Assembly: GCF_011022235.1 (NCBI RefSeq)
Contig: NZ_JAAIYP010000039.1
Coordinates: forward strand, 248,001-312,000
Source: Magnetospirillum aberrantis SpK
GTDB taxonomy: Bacteria; Pseudomonadota; Alphaproteobacteria; Rhodospirillales; Magnetospirillaceae
Length of the DNA: 64,000 nt
Direction of reading: 5' to 3'
Shown here: piece after piece, positions 52,454-62,171 of the stretch
Layout: each line of letters begins with the position of its first letter
Position numbering within the stretch: position 1 is the stretch's first letter
The notes under the pieces: model-generated
The model's input: only the letters and a program-made list of their open reading frames with translations
Databases searched by the model: none
Told to the model about the DNA's origin: nothing
Translations under genes and position numbers: made by a program

Positions 52454-54040
52454 ATGTCCGACCTTTCCGACCTCGCCCGCAACGCCACCGCCTGGCCGTT
52501 CCAGGAAGCCAAGGCCCTGCTGGACGAGCGGTTGAAAGGCAAAACCCCGGACAAGGGCTTCGTGCTGTTCGAAACCGGCTATGGCCCGTCGGGTCTGCCG
52601 CATATCGGCACCTTCGGCGAGGTGGCGCGCACCACCATGGTCCGCAACGCGCTCAAGGTCCTGGCGCCGGAATTGCCGAGCAAGCTGTTCGCCTTTTCCG
52701 ACGACATGGACGGCCTGCGCAAGGTCCCCGACAACATCCCCAACCCCGAGATCGTGCGCCCGCATCTGGGCAAGCCGCTGACCCAGGTGCCCGACCCGTT
52801 CGGCACCCACGACAGCTTCGGCGCCCATAACAACGCCCGTCTGCGCAGCTTTCTCGATACCTTCGGGTTCGAGTACGAGTTCCAGTCGGCGACCGAATGG
52901 TACAAGACCGGCAAGTTCGACGCCGCCAAGCTGCGCATCCTCGAATGCTATGACGAGGTGATCAACGTCATCCTGCCGACGCTGGGCGAGGAACGCCGCG
53001 CCACCTATTCGCCGTTCCTGCCCGTCTGCCCGGAAACCGGCATCGTGTTGCAGGTGCCGGTGGTCGAGAAGGACGTCAAGGCCGGCACCATCGTCTATAG
53101 GCGCGAAGACGGCAAACTGATCGAAACCCCGGTCACCGGCGCCCATTGCAAGATGCAGTGGAAGGCCGATTGGGCGATGCGCTGGTACGCGCTGGGCGTC
53201 GACTACGAAATGAGCGGCAAGGACCTGATCCCGTCGGTGGAGCTGTCGGGCCGCATCTGCCGCATCCTGGGCGGCAAGCCGCCCATGAACTTGACCTACG
53301 AACTGTTCCTTGACGACAAGGGCCAGAAGATCAGCAAGTCCAAGGGCAACGGCTTGGCGGTCGAGGATTGGCTGAAATACGCCCCCGACGCCAGCTTGGC
53401 GCTGTTCATGTACCAAAAGCCCAAGGCGGCCAAGCGGCTGTATTTCGACGTGATCCCGCGCAGCGTCGACGACTACCTGACGTATTTGGGCAAGTTCGAG
53501 ACCGAAGAGGCGGGCAAGCGGCTGGACAACCCGGCCTGGCACATCCACAACGGCCAGCCGCCCAAGGAAGAGGCGCACCTGTCGTTCAGCATCCTGTTGA
53601 ACCTGGCCAGCGTGTGCAACGCCGAGGACAAGGCGGTTCTGTGGGGCTTCATCCAGCGCTATGCGCCGGGTGCCAGCCCCGAGACCGCGCCGATCCTCGA
53701 CAAGCTGGTGGAAGGGGCGATCGCCTATTACGCCGATTTCGTCAAGCCGGCCAAGAAGTACCGCAAGGCCACGCCCGACGAAGCCCACGCCTTCGCCGAC
53801 CTCAGGGCCAAGCTGGAAGCCATGGGCGCCGATTCCTCGGCCGAGGACCTACAGACCGCCGTCTATGAGATCGGCAAGCGCGACGCCTTCCCCGAGCTCA
53901 AGGCGTGGTTCAAGGCCTGTTACGAAGTGCTGCTGGGCCAGGATCAGGGGCCGCGCATGGGCAGCTTCATCAAGCTGTACGGCGTCGCCAACACCGTCGC
54001 CCTGTTGGACAAGGCCATCAACGGCCAGGACATGGCCTGA
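52454..54040 (+). CDS. lysS: class I lysyl-tRNA synthetase
   Basis: 528 residues of the archaeal-type class I enzyme (LysK), common in alphaproteobacteria. The HIGH motif appears as [19 protein letters not shown] and KMSKS as [20 protein letters not shown]; the C-terminal anticodon-binding domain is helical. It charges tRNA-Lys. The start ATG at 52454 begins [20 protein letters not shown] and is followed by a strong bidirectional terminator at the 3' end. Confidence 0.97.
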   Translation: MSDLSDLARNATAWPFQEAKALLDERLKGKTPDKGFVLFETGYGPSGLPHIGTFGEVARTTMVRNALKVLAPELPSKLFAFSDDMDGLRKVPDNIPNPEIVRPHLGKPLTQVPDPFGTHDSFGAHNNARLRSFLDTFGFEYEFQSATEWYKTGKFDAAKLRILECYDEVINVILPTLGEERRATYSPFLPVCPETGIVLQVPVVEKDVKAGTIVYRREDGKLIETPVTGAHCKMQWKADWAMRWYALGVDYEMSGKDLIPSVELSGRICRILGGKPPMNLTYELFLDDKGQKISKSKGNGLAVEDWLKYAPDASLALFMYQKPKAAKRLYFDVIPRSVDDYLTYLGKFETEEAGKRLDNPAWHIHNGQPPKEEAHLSFSILLNLASVCNAEDKAVLWGFIQRYAPGASPETAPILDKLVEGAIAYYADFVKPAKKYRKATPDEAHAFADLRAKLEAMGADSSAEDLQTAVYEIGKRDAFPELKAWFKACYEVLLGQDQGPRMGSFIKLYGVANTVALLDKAINGQDMA

Positions 54041-54045
54041 CCGTC

Positions 54046-54078
54046 AAAAAGGCGCCCCCTTGCAAGGGGCGCCTTTTT
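54046..54078. terminator. bidirectional terminator between lysS and the HD-GYP gene
   Basis: A perfect 13-base stem AAAAAGGCGCCCC/GGGGCGCCTTTTT with a seven-base loop, ending in T-runs on both strands, between convergent genes. Confidence 0.92.
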
Positions 54079-54088
54079 CCTTCCGGCG

Positions 54089-55120
54089 TCAGGTCACCAG
54101 CGGCAAATCGTGGTCGTCGCGGAACACCGCGTTACCGTTGTCGTGGATGACCCCCAGACAGGCCTCGACCACCGCCGGGTCATAATGGCTGCCCGACTTG
54201 GACTGGATTTCCTTGAGCGCGGCGTCTAGACCCAGGGACGGGCGATAGGGGCGATGGCTGCTGATGGCCTCGACCACGTCGGCGACCGCCAGGATACGCG
54301 CTTCCAAGATAATGGCATCGCCCCGCAAGCCATCGGGATAACCGCTGCCGTCCAGACGTTCGTGATGTTGGCGGATCATGGTGGACACCGGCCAGGGGAA
54401 GTCGATGCCATCGACGATTTCCGCCCCCACGTCGGGATGCGACTTGATCACGCCGAAAGCGGCGTCCGACAGCTTGCCCGGCCGCGACAGGAAATCCGAC
54501 GGCACGTTGATCTTGCCAAGGTCGTGGATCAGCGCCCCGGTGTGCAACCCTTCAAGCCGGTCGGGATCGAATCCCAGCCGCTCGCCGATGGCGGTGGCCA
54601 GTTGCGCCACCCGGCGCTGATGGCCGGCGGTGTAGGGGTCGCGCATCTCAAGCGTCAACGACACTGCCTTGACCGTCTGCAACAGCACCCGTTTCATGCG
54701 TTCGGCCGATTGCGCCCGCTCGCGCTCGATCGACTTACGTTCGACGGCATAGGCGATGGTGCGGGCGATCAGTTGGCCGTCGCCCTGGCCCTTGACCAGA
54801 TAATCCTGGCAACCGCGCTTGACCGCCGCCATGCCCACCGCCTCGTCCGACAGGCCGGTGAAGACGATGACCGGAAGGTCTGGACCAATACGGCGCATGG
54901 CGTCGATGGTCGCCACGCCGTGCGAATCAGGCAGGGAAAGATCCAGCAACACCGCGTCGGGGGAATTGTCGGCCAACCAGTCCCCGGCCTCGCGCATGTC
55001 CTGTTTCCAGGCGATGTCGAAGCCGCCGACCTCGGCCAGAAGAACCTGAACCAGCCGGGCGTCGCCCGGATTGTCCTCCACCATCAGAACCTTGGTGGGC
55101 GGTGACGAGGCGTCGCGCAT
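54089..55120 (-). CDS. response regulator with HD-GYP output
   Basis: 343 residues. The receiver (KVLMVEDNPGDARLVQVLLA, acceptor Asp in AVLLDLSLPDSHG, Lys in YLVKGQGDGQ) is joined by a coiled coil (ERKSIERERAQSAERMKRVL) to an HD-GYP domain: HQRRVAQLATAIGE, HTGALIHDLGKINVPSDFL, HHERLDGSGYPDGLRGDAI. HD-GYP domains hydrolyse cyclic di-GMP. The GYP reads GSGYPDGL as usual, so it should be active. No kinase partner is adjacent. Confidence 0.94.
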   Translation of the reverse strand: MRDASSPPTKVLMVEDNPGDARLVQVLLAEVGGFDIAWKQDMREAGDWLADNSPDAVLLDLSLPDSHGVATIDAMRRIGPDLPVIVFTGLSDEAVGMAAVKRGCQDYLVKGQGDGQLIARTIAYAVERKSIERERAQSAERMKRVLLQTVKAVSLTLEMRDPYTAGHQRRVAQLATAIGERLGFDPDRLEGLHTGALIHDLGKINVPSDFLSRPGKLSDAAFGVIKSHPDVGAEIVDGIDFPWPVSTMIRQHHERLDGSGYPDGLRGDAIILEARILAVADVVEAISSHRPYRPSLGLDAALKEIQSKSGSHYDPAVVEACLGVIHDNGNAVFRDDHDLPLVT

Positions 55121-55238
55121 GGCAAATCTCCACCCCGGTCTTCGTTATCCGCCAAGGGTAAGCCCGAATAACGCACAACGCCAGCGCAACCACCACCGGA
55201 ACAGTCATGCGGCGACAGGGGTTGCCAAGCACCGGATC

Positions 55239-55685
55239 TCAGCCATCCTTGCCGGCGATGTCCTCGTCCCACAATCGGGGATGTTCGGCGATGAAACGGG
55301 CCATCAACTCGACACATTCGGCCGAGTCCAGCACCGCCACCTCGATCCCGCGCGACCGCAGGAACTCGGCGTTGCCGGCGAAGTTGCGGTCTTCGCCCAC
55401 CACCACCCGGCCGATACCGAACTGAACGATGGTGCCGGCGCACATCATGCATGGGCTCAGGGTGGTATAGAGGGTGACGCGGTCATAGCGCGGCCGGCGA
55501 CCGGCCCTGCGGATGCAATCCATCTCGCCATGCGCCACCGGGTCGCCATCCTGGACGCGCCGGTTGTGGCCGGCAGCCACCACCTGGCCGTCCTCGACCA
55601 TCACCGCGCCGATGGGCAACCCGCCTTCGTCATAGCTTTTTTGCGCCTGTTCAAAGGCCAGATGCATGAAGCCCGCGTCGTCCAT
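55239..55685 (-). CDS. cytosine deaminase, fungal Fcy1-like
   Basis: 148 residues. Zinc ligands are His52 and Glu54 (VAHGEMDC) and Cys79/Cys82 (SPCMMCAG). The overall line (DEGGLPIGAVMVEDGQVVAA, YTTLSPCMMCAGTIVQFGI, VVVGEDRNFAGNAEFLRSRG, LWDEDI) follows yeast cytosine deaminase closely, not the bacterial amidohydrolase CodA. It would convert cytosine to uracil. Start at 55685 has GGGGGAG upstream; an ATG at 55703 overlaps the LysR stop. It is downstream of and coupled to the LysR gene. Confidence 0.85.
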   Translation of the reverse strand: MDDAGFMHLAFEQAQKSYDEGGLPIGAVMVEDGQVVAAGHNRRVQDGDPVAHGEMDCIRRAGRRPRYDRVTLYTTLSPCMMCAGTIVQFGIGRVVVGEDRNFAGNAEFLRSRGIEVAVLDSAECVELMARFIAEHPRLWDEDIAGKDG

Positions 55686-55699
55686 GGCCGTCTCCCCCG

Positions 55700-56548
55700 T
55701 CATTGTTCGCTCAACATCTGTTTGAAGGCCCGCACAGCACCAGTCTCGACCGCGTCCTTGTGCTGAACCAGCCAGGTTTCCACCTGCACCCCGTCGATGG
55801 GCAGGGCGCGGATCTGACCGGCCAGTTGCGGCCGCTCCACCACACTCCGCGGCAACAGGCTGATCCCCATGCCGGCGGCGACACAACCCAGCAAACCATC
55901 CAGGGTGCCGAACTCCATCACCCGGCGCGGCGGATGGCCGGTGCGCCGCATCCACGCCTCGGTGTGGACGCGATAGGCGCAGCCGGCGCGGAACACCAGC
56001 ATGGAATGGGTGTTGGCCTCTTCCACCGAGGAGATGTCCGCCGGCACCGCCAGCACCAGTTCCTCGACAAAAACCGGAGCACCGACCACCCGTTCGTGAA
56101 ACACCGGCCCGCCCAGGAAAGCAAGGTCCACCTGACGGTCGAGCACCGCCTGAAGCTGCAAGTCGGTCGTGCCGGTGGACAGGCACAGCGCCACCTTGGG
56201 ATAACGGCGGTGGTATTCCGTCAGAAGCGGCGGCAACCGGGCGGCGGCGGTGGATTCCATGGCCCCCAGCCGCAACTCGCCGCCTTCGCCGACCATCTCG
56301 CGCACCGCTTCGCGGGCAGCGTCGGTCAGCGCCAGGATGCGTTCGGCGTAATCCAGCAACACGTCCCCGGCCGCCGTCAGGCGCATGCCGCGCGGTTCGC
56401 GCACGAACAAGGCCGCTCCCAGATCGTCCTCGAGCTTGCGCACGCGGGCGGAAACGTTCGACGGAACCGAATGGACCAGTTCCGCCGCCGCCCCCACCGA
56501 ACCGGTGCGGGCCACGGCGCGGAACAGGCGCAGACCGGCGACATCCAT
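55700..56548 (-). CDS. LysR-family transcriptional regulator
   Basis: 282 residues. The HTH (LRLFRAVARTGSVGAAAELV, SNVSARVRKLEDDLGAALFV) and the effector domain (GELRLGAMESTAAARLPPLL) are intact. It reads divergently from the MFS gene and into the cytosine deaminase gene, so it may control both. The ligand is unknown. Confidence 0.93.
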   Translation of the reverse strand: MDVAGLRLFRAVARTGSVGAAAELVHSVPSNVSARVRKLEDDLGAALFVREPRGMRLTAAGDVLLDYAERILALTDAAREAVREMVGEGGELRLGAMESTAAARLPPLLTEYHRRYPKVALCLSTGTTDLQLQAVLDRQVDLAFLGGPVFHERVVGAPVFVEELVLAVPADISSVEEANTHSMLVFRAGCAYRVHTEAWMRRTGHPPRRVMEFGTLDGLLGCVAAGMGISLLPRSVVERPQLAGQIRALPIDGVQVETWLVQHKDAVETGAVRAFKQMLSEQ

Positions 56549-56650
56549 GGCCGCGTTCTCCTATGCAGAACGGTTAGAGCATAATTATTCGCTGGAAGAG
56601 AAGCAAGCCGCCCCCCATCTTGGGAAAAAAGCATAATTGCGGGAGGTAAC

Positions 56651-57883
56651 ATGGCACCCCACAGCGGACGGCTTTTGTTGGGTGGAATGCTGGCCCTGGC
56701 GGTCGCCGTGGGATTGGGCCGCTTCGCCTTTACCCCCATCTTGCCGGTAATGCAGGCCGAATATGGTTTCGATGCCCAAGGCAGCGGTTGGCTGGCGGCC
56801 AGCAACAATGTCGGCTATCTGGTCGGCGCGCTGTGGGCCGGAACGGTACGCGACGATTCCACCCGTCACCGTCTGCTGTTCCTGGGCCTGATCCTGCTGG
56901 TCACCAGTTTGGCGCTGATGCCGGCCACCGCCTCGCCGGCGGTGTGGAACCTGTTGCGGCTGGTCGCCGGTGTGGCTTCGGCCTGGATTTTCGTGCTGGC
57001 GACCGCCCTGGTGATCCCGCTGTTGGCCGCCGCCGGCCACGCCCGCTGGAGCGGCCTGCATTTCGGCGGCGTCGGCGCCGGCATCGTGCTGGCCGGGTTG
57101 GTGGTCGGCTGGACCGTGGACAGCTTTGGCGCCGATGCCGGCTGGCTGGTCACCGCCGCGCTGGGACTGGGCGCGGCGCTGGCGGCATGGCCGATCCTGG
57201 CCGCCGCCCATCCGCACGTCCCGGCAAGCGCCACCGCGCCAACCGCCCGGACCTCCGCTTTCCCCATGAGCCTGTTGGCCGCCGCCTATTTCTGCGAAGG
57301 ACTGGGCTACATCGTCACCGGCACCTTCCTGGTGGCGGTGGTGCGCGCCACCCCCGACATCGCCGACACCGCCAATCTGGCGTGGACGCTGGTCGGGCTG
57401 GCGGCGCTGCCCTCCACCGTCCTGTGGTCGTTCCTGGCGGAACGCCATGGTCATTTAAGAGTGCTGGTGGCCGCCCACCTGATCCAGGCGGCAGGCGTGG
57501 CGTTGCCGGCGCTGTCCAACCATCCGGCGGCGGTGTTGGCCGGCGCCGCGCTGTATGGCGGCACCTTCCTGGGCATCGTCGGCATGAGCCTGGCGTTCGG
57601 GCGCGTGCTCAACCCTTCCGGCGCCGCCCGCGTCATGGGTTTTCTGACGGCGGCATTCGGCATCGGCCAGATCATCGGCCCGGTTCTGGGCGCCCGGCTG
57701 GCCGCCGAGGGCGGCTGGAGCCTGGCGTTGCTGGCCGCCGCCGCAATCGTGATGCTGGGGGCGCCGTTGCTGTTGGCCGGCCATGCCTGGGCCCGGCGTC
57801 GGGCAGTCGGCTATTCGTCGACCACCATCACTTTGCCGAACACACCAAGCGTCTCGATCTCGCCCATCCGGGCCGAGGAATAG
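56651..57883 (+). CDS. MFS transporter (YbfB/YjiJ family)
   Basis: 410 residues, twelve membrane helices. It starts MAPHSGRLLLGGMLALAVAV then GLGRFAFTPILPVMQAEYGF and GWLAASNNVGYLVGALWAG, the UPF0226/YbfB signature. The C-terminal helix ends near 57810, and the last 30 residues run into the opposite-strand DUF4359-like gene, so the tail may be a late readthrough. The substrate is unknown. It is divergent from the LysR gene across 100 bases. Confidence 0.9.
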   Translation: MAPHSGRLLLGGMLALAVAVGLGRFAFTPILPVMQAEYGFDAQGSGWLAASNNVGYLVGALWAGTVRDDSTRHRLLFLGLILLVTSLALMPATASPAVWNLLRLVAGVASAWIFVLATALVIPLLAAAGHARWSGLHFGGVGAGIVLAGLVVGWTVDSFGADAGWLVTAALGLGAALAAWPILAAAHPHVPASATAPTARTSAFPMSLLAAAYFCEGLGYIVTGTFLVAVVRATPDIADTANLAWTLVGLAALPSTVLWSFLAERHGHLRVLVAAHLIQAAGVALPALSNHPAAVLAGAALYGGTFLGIVGMSLAFGRVLNPSGAARVMGFLTAAFGIGQIIGPVLGARLAAEGGWSLALLAAAAIVMLGAPLLLAGHAWARRRAVGYSSTTITLPNTPSVSISPIRAEE

Positions 57884-58080
57884 AGGATGTGGTCCTCGTA
57901 GACCACGCCCATGGTCGCCAGCGAGGCGACGCCGCCGCACAACGCCCGCGCCATGGTGTTGTCGGCGCATTTGGTCTTGACGTGCTGCACCATGGCCCGG
58001 CTGTGGGCAATCTCGTCGGGATTGGTGGCCAAAGCCGCCACCAGCAAGCCGACAACGGCAACGATCATCATCTTCAGCAT
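57811..58080 (-). CDS. small exported protein, DUF4359-like
   Basis: 89 residues, MLKMMIVAVVGLLVAALATN with a single N-terminal hydrophobic helix and then a small alpha/beta-looking domain (NPDEIAHSRAMVQHV, ASLATMGVVYEDHIL). ATNP after the helix recalls DUF4359. The 3' third overlaps the MFS gene by 73 bases on the opposite strand. It may be membrane-anchored or periplasmic. Confidence 0.6.
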   Translation of the reverse strand: MLKMMIVAVVGLLVAALATNPDEIAHSRAMVQHVKTKCADNTMARALCGGVASLATMGVVYEDHILYSSARMGEIETLGVFGKVMVVDE

Positions 58081-58121
58081 AAGAAACCGTCCTTAGTTTG
58101 CGCCCCCCCGGTTTTCGACAG

Positions 58122-58715
58122 CTATTTCTTGGCGCCGATCCGCGGCTCCTCGCCCTTGAGCAGACGAACGATGTTGGTGTGGTGGCGCACGAAACCCAAC
58201 ACAGCCAAACCGGCGGCCATGACCGCCGCCTGCGGCCCGGCCAGGAACCAAGCGTAAACCGGCGACGCCGCCAGCGCCACCAGGGCCGACAGCGAGGAAA
58301 TGCGGAACAGGAAAGCCACCACCAGCCAGGTCAGACAGGCCGCCAGCCCCACCGGCCAGGCGGCGGCGATCAACGTTCCGAAGGTAGTGGCGACCCCCTT
58401 GCCTCCCTTGAACTTCAGCCACACCGGGAAATTGTGCCCCAGCACGGCGGCGAAGCCGGCAACCAGCGGCGCATTGCCACCGCCCAACAGCGCCCAGGCA
58501 AGGCCGACGGCGATGGCCCCCTTGCCGCCATCCAGCAGCAGTGTCGCCAGCGCCAAGCCCTTGCGGCCGGTCCGTAGTACGTTTGTGGCACCGATGTTGC
58601 CCGAGCCGATCTGGCGGATGTCGCCCAATCCGGCCAGACGGGTCAACACCAATCCAAAAGGAATGGAACCGAGCAAATAACCGCCAATCGCGGCAAACGC
58701 CAGATCAAGACTCAT
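58122..58715 (-). CDS. plsY: glycerol-3-phosphate acyltransferase PlsY
   Basis: 197 residues, five membrane helices. The three PlsY motifs are present: YLLGSIPFGLVLTRL with GSGNIGATNVLRTGRKGLAL, the second GHNFPVWLKFKGGKGVATTFG, and the third (FVRHHTNIVRLLKGEEP). It acylates glycerol-3-phosphate from acyl-phosphate in phospholipid synthesis. It overlaps pyrC by four bases (ATGA), so it belongs to the pyrB-pyrC-plsY unit. Confidence 0.96.
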   Translation of the reverse strand: MSLDLAFAAIGGYLLGSIPFGLVLTRLAGLGDIRQIGSGNIGATNVLRTGRKGLALATLLLDGGKGAIAVGLAWALLGGGNAPLVAGFAAVLGHNFPVWLKFKGGKGVATTFGTLIAAAWPVGLAACLTWLVVAFLFRISSLSALVALAASPVYAWFLAGPQAAVMAAGLAVLGFVRHHTNIVRLLKGEEPRIGAKK

Positions 58716-60013
58716 TTCACGAACACCGTCCGGCCGTCGACCACGGTTCGCACGACCATACCCTGGACGGGCCGGCCGTCGAACGGCGAGTTCTTGGACT
58801 TGGAATGGAACAGGGCGGGATCGACCAGCCAGGGCCGTTCGGGATCGAACAGCACCAGATCGGCCGCCGCGCCAACCTTGAGACGCCCTGCGGCCAGCCC
58901 CAGCACCTCGGCCGGTCCCGACGTCAGCAGCTTCAACGCCTGCAACAGCGACAAATGACCGTTGTGCACCAGTTCCAGCGTCACCGGCAAAAGCGTTTCC
59001 AGGCCGACGCCGCCGAATTCGGCCAAGGCGAAGGTCTGACGCTTGGAATCGGCGTCCTGGGGCGCGTGGTCCGAGGCGACGGCGTCGATCACCCCATCCT
59101 TCAACGCCTGCACCACCGCCTGACGGTTGGCGTCGGTCCGCAACGGCGGCGACAGCTTGGCGAATGTGCGATAGTCGCCCACCGCCAGTTCGCTCAGCGC
59201 GAAATAGGGCGGCGCCGTGTCGCAGGTGACCGACAACCCGCGCGCCTTGGCCTTGGCGATGACCTCGATCCCCGCCTTGGTGCTGACGTGGCTGGCGTGA
59301 TAACGCCCGCCGGTCATCTCCACCAGACGCATGTCGCGCTCCAGCATGATGACCTCGGCCTGCTCGGGAATGCCCGAAAGGCCCATGCGGGTGGCGATCT
59401 CGCCGGCGTTCATGACCCCGGTCGCCAAGCTCGGCTCTTCCGGGTGCTGAACGATCAGCGCGCCGAAGGTGGCGGCATAGGACAGCGCCCGGCGCATGAC
59501 CTGGGCGTCGGCGATGGCCTTGGTGCCATCGGTGAAGGCCAACGCCCCGGCTTCGAGCAGGAAGCCCATCTCGGCCAGTTCCCTGCCCTCCAGCCGCTTG
59601 GTGGCGGCAGCGTAGGGATAGACCTTTGCCAAGCCGTTCTTACGGGCACGACGGGCCACGAACTCCACCGTCGCCACTTCGTCGATGACCGGGTCGGTGT
59701 TGGGCAGGCACACCATCGAGGTGACGCCGCCGGCCACCGCCGCCTCACCCGCCGATTTCAAGGTTTCCTTGTGTTCCTCGCCCGGTTCGCGCAATTGCAC
59801 GCGCATGTCCACCAGACCAGGGGCCAGACACAGCCCGCCGCAATCGATCACCTCGATGCCGTCGGGCACGCCGCCCTGAAACAGGCCGGGTCCGAAATCG
59901 GCGATCACTTCGCCCTTGGTCAGCAGTGCGCCCTTGGCGTCAAGACCGGTGGCGGGATCAAGCAGACGGGCGTTGGTATAGGCCACCAAGCCGGATTGGG
60001 TACGATTCGGCAT
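58712..60013 (-). CDS. pyrC: dihydroorotase-like protein, probably non-catalytic (PyrX type)
   Basis: 433 residues of the class I dihydroorotase family. The metal-binding HxH after APGLVDM is replaced by Arg-Val-Gln (DMRVQLREPG), while the downstream HPEE, YHASHVST and SDHAPQDADSK motifs remain. This is the pattern of the PyrX-type partner that stabilises aspartate carbamoyltransferase, as in several proteobacteria, so another dihydroorotase should exist elsewhere. It follows pyrB with a one-base overlap. Confidence 0.9.
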   Translation of the reverse strand: MPNRTQSGLVAYTNARLLDPATGLDAKGALLTKGEVIADFGPGLFQGGVPDGIEVIDCGGLCLAPGLVDMRVQLREPGEEHKETLKSAGEAAVAGGVTSMVCLPNTDPVIDEVATVEFVARRARKNGLAKVYPYAAATKRLEGRELAEMGFLLEAGALAFTDGTKAIADAQVMRRALSYAATFGALIVQHPEEPSLATGVMNAGEIATRMGLSGIPEQAEVIMLERDMRLVEMTGGRYHASHVSTKAGIEVIAKAKARGLSVTCDTAPPYFALSELAVGDYRTFAKLSPPLRTDANRQAVVQALKDGVIDAVASDHAPQDADSKRQTFALAEFGGVGLETLLPVTLELVHNGHLSLLQALKLLTSGPAEVLGLAAGRLKVGAAADLVLFDPERPWLVDPALFHSKSKNSPFDGRPVQGMVVRTVVDGRTVFVK

Positions 60014-60963
60014 CACTGAACGCCCCTGTTGGCGAGGTTGCGGGTCAACAGGTCGAGACAGGCCATGCGTACCGCCACGCCCATTTCCACCTGTTCGCGG
60101 ATCAGGGAGCGTTCGACGTCGTCGGCCACGTCGGAATCGATCTCGACGCCCCGGTTCATGGGACCGGGATGCATGATCACCGCGTCGGGCTTGGCCCGCG
60201 ACAGCTTGTCGCGATCCAGGCCGAAGAAATGGAAATACTCACGGATCGACGGAATGAACCGGCCGTTCATGCGTTCGTTCTGGATGCGCAGCATCATCAC
60301 CACATCGACGTCATCCAATCCCTTGCGCATGTCGTGGAACACCTCGACCCCCAGCCGCGTCACCTCGGACGGCATCAGCGTCCGCGGGCCGATCAGCCGC
60401 ACCCGCGCGCCCATGGCGTTCAACAGGTGGATGTTGGAACGCGCCACCCGCGAATGCAGCACGTCGCCGCAGATGGCCACCGTCAAGCCTTCGATCCGCC
60501 CCTTGCGGCGGCGGATGGTCAGCGCGTCCAGCAACGCCTGGGTCGGGTGTTCATGGCTGCCGTCGCCGCCGTTGATGACGGCGCAGTTGACCTTTTCCGA
60601 CAACAACTTGACCGCGCCCGAATCGGGATGACGCACCACCAGCACATCAAGGTGCATGGCGTTCAACGTCATGGCGGTGTCGATCAACGTCTCGCCCTTG
60701 GCCACCGAACTGGCCGAGGTCTGCATGTTGATGACGTCGGCCCCCAGCCGCTTTCCCGCCAGTTCGAAACTGGTGCGGGTGCGTGTCGAGTTCTCGAAGA
60801 ACAGGTTGACGACCGTACGGCCGAGCAACAGGTTCTTGCGCTTGTCGTCGGAACGGTTCTGGGCGACGTAGCCGTCGGCCAGATCCAGGATGGTGGTAAT
60901 CTCCAGCGGCCCCAAACCCTGGATGCCGAGGAGATGGCGGTGCGTGAAGCGCGGTTCGATCAT
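60013..60963 (-). CDS. pyrB: aspartate carbamoyltransferase catalytic subunit
   Basis: 316 residues. Carbamoyl-phosphate binding is [20 protein letters not shown], and the aspartate side is [17 protein letters not shown], with [11 protein letters not shown] and [13 protein letters not shown]. It makes carbamoyl-aspartate in pyrimidine synthesis, probably in complex with the PyrX-type protein encoded next. The start at 60963 fits the family N terminus [13 protein letters not shown]-like sequence. Confidence 0.96.
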   Translation of the reverse strand: MIEPRFTHRHLLGIQGLGPLEITTILDLADGYVAQNRSDDKRKNLLLGRTVVNLFFENSTRTRTSFELAGKRLGADVINMQTSASSVAKGETLIDTAMTLNAMHLDVLVVRHPDSGAVKLLSEKVNCAVINGGDGSHEHPTQALLDALTIRRRKGRIEGLTVAICGDVLHSRVARSNIHLLNAMGARVRLIGPRTLMPSEVTRLGVEVFHDMRKGLDDVDVVMMLRIQNERMNGRFIPSIREYFHFFGLDRDKLSRAKPDAVIMHPGPMNRGVEIDSDVADDVERSLIREQVEMGVAVRMACLDLLTRNLANRGVQ

Positions 60964-61149
60964 GGTGGCCGAACTATAGGGCGGCCTTTTGCCCCCCGCA
61001 AGCGGCAGCCGCATGTGCCCCTAGAGGATTCCCTTGATGACCGGGCGCCCAAGAGGCCCTATGATGCCATCCAACCTAGGTAGGGATAATCCTCGCCAAC
61101 GGTATTGGTTTGATAGATACGCGCTTCGATAGAGAGAAACGGCGGAACC

Positions 61150-62115
61150 TTGGCGCAGTCCTTCGAAAATGTTCGTCTGCTTATTGCCGACCAAAGCCCG
61201 ATGGTGCGCACAGGATTGCGTGGTGCGCTGTTTTCTATTGGCTTCAGGAATATAACAGAAACCGGAAGTTTTATTAAACTTCACGATTTGATCGAACAAG
61301 ATGCAATCGACCTGCTGATCTCCTCGAGCGAGTTGGAAGGCAACGATACCGGCTTTCTGGTGTCGGAGATGCGCAACCAGCGCCTGGGCCCCAATCCCTT
61401 CCTGGTGGTCATCGCGCTGCTGGCCAACGCCGAACCCGATTACGTGAAGAAAGTCATCGATTCCGGGGCCGACGACTTGCTGCTGACCCCGATCCAGCCT
61501 GACCAGTTGATCTTGCGCATCGAAAAGCTGATCCGTTCGCGCAAGCCGTTCGTGGTGACCCACGACTATACCGGCCCCGATCGCCGCACCAAGGCGCGCG
61601 CCTTCGAAACCCATTCCGCCCCCATGGTGGAGGTTCCCAACCCGCTGAAATTCCGGGCCGAGGCCACCAACCTGGACGGAACCCGGCTGAACCGTAGCGT
61701 GGCGGAAACCGCCATCACCATGAACCGCATCAAGATCGAACGCTACGCGGTGCAGATCGATTGGCTGGTGACACACATCCACGCCACCATCCGCGACGGC
61801 GTCACCACGGATCCGGCAACGCTGGCGCCTTACACCGGCAAACTCAGCGCGGTCGCGGAAGACATGCTTCGCCGTATGCGCGGCACCGCCTCGGAAAGTT
61901 TCAGCCCTCCGGTGGAAGACCTGCTCAACACCGCCCGCCGACTGGAAATCGACCCGGTGATGGTGCCGTTCGCCGAACTGGAACGGCTGACCACGTTGTC
62001 ACGCACCATCGGCCGCTCGCTGGGCAGTCCGGCCCCGTCGTTCCGCACCACGCCTTGCGCGCCGGCACCGGTCTGCGCACCGTTGCCGCCGCCCAGCCGA
62101 GCCCGCAGCGCCTGA
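61150..62115 (+). CDS. degenerate-receiver protein
   Basis: 321 residues from a TTG. The N-terminal 125 residues fold like a receiver (VRLLIADQSPMVRTGLRGAL, SGADDLLLTPIQPDQLILRI), but the phosphoacceptor region reads DLLISSSELEGND, with Ser in place of Asp, so phosphorylation is unlikely. The rest (about 130-300) is helical and polar with no known domain; the C terminus is Pro/Ala-rich. It follows pyrB divergently. A later ATG at 61201 would cut the receiver. Confidence 0.7.
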   Translation: MAQSFENVRLLIADQSPMVRTGLRGALFSIGFRNITETGSFIKLHDLIEQDAIDLLISSSELEGNDTGFLVSEMRNQRLGPNPFLVVIALLANAEPDYVKKVIDSGADDLLLTPIQPDQLILRIEKLIRSRKPFVVTHDYTGPDRRTKARAFETHSAPMVEVPNPLKFRAEATNLDGTRLNRSVAETAITMNRIKIERYAVQIDWLVTHIHATIRDGVTTDPATLAPYTGKLSAVAEDMLRRMRGTASESFSPPVEDLLNTARRLEIDPVMVPFAELERLTTLSRTIGRSLGSPAPSFRTTPCAPAPVCAPLPPPSRARSA

Positions 62116-62142
62116 TTTTCCCTTTTCCGCAGAAAGGCTGAC

Positions 62143-62171
62143 GGCGGATCAGTCCACCGCCGCCTTTTTTG
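62143..62171 (+). terminator. weak intrinsic terminator for the receiver gene
   Basis: GGCGG pairs with CCGCC over a nine-base loop, followed by GCCTTTTTT. It lies within the 3' codons of topA on the other strand. Confidence 0.5.
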
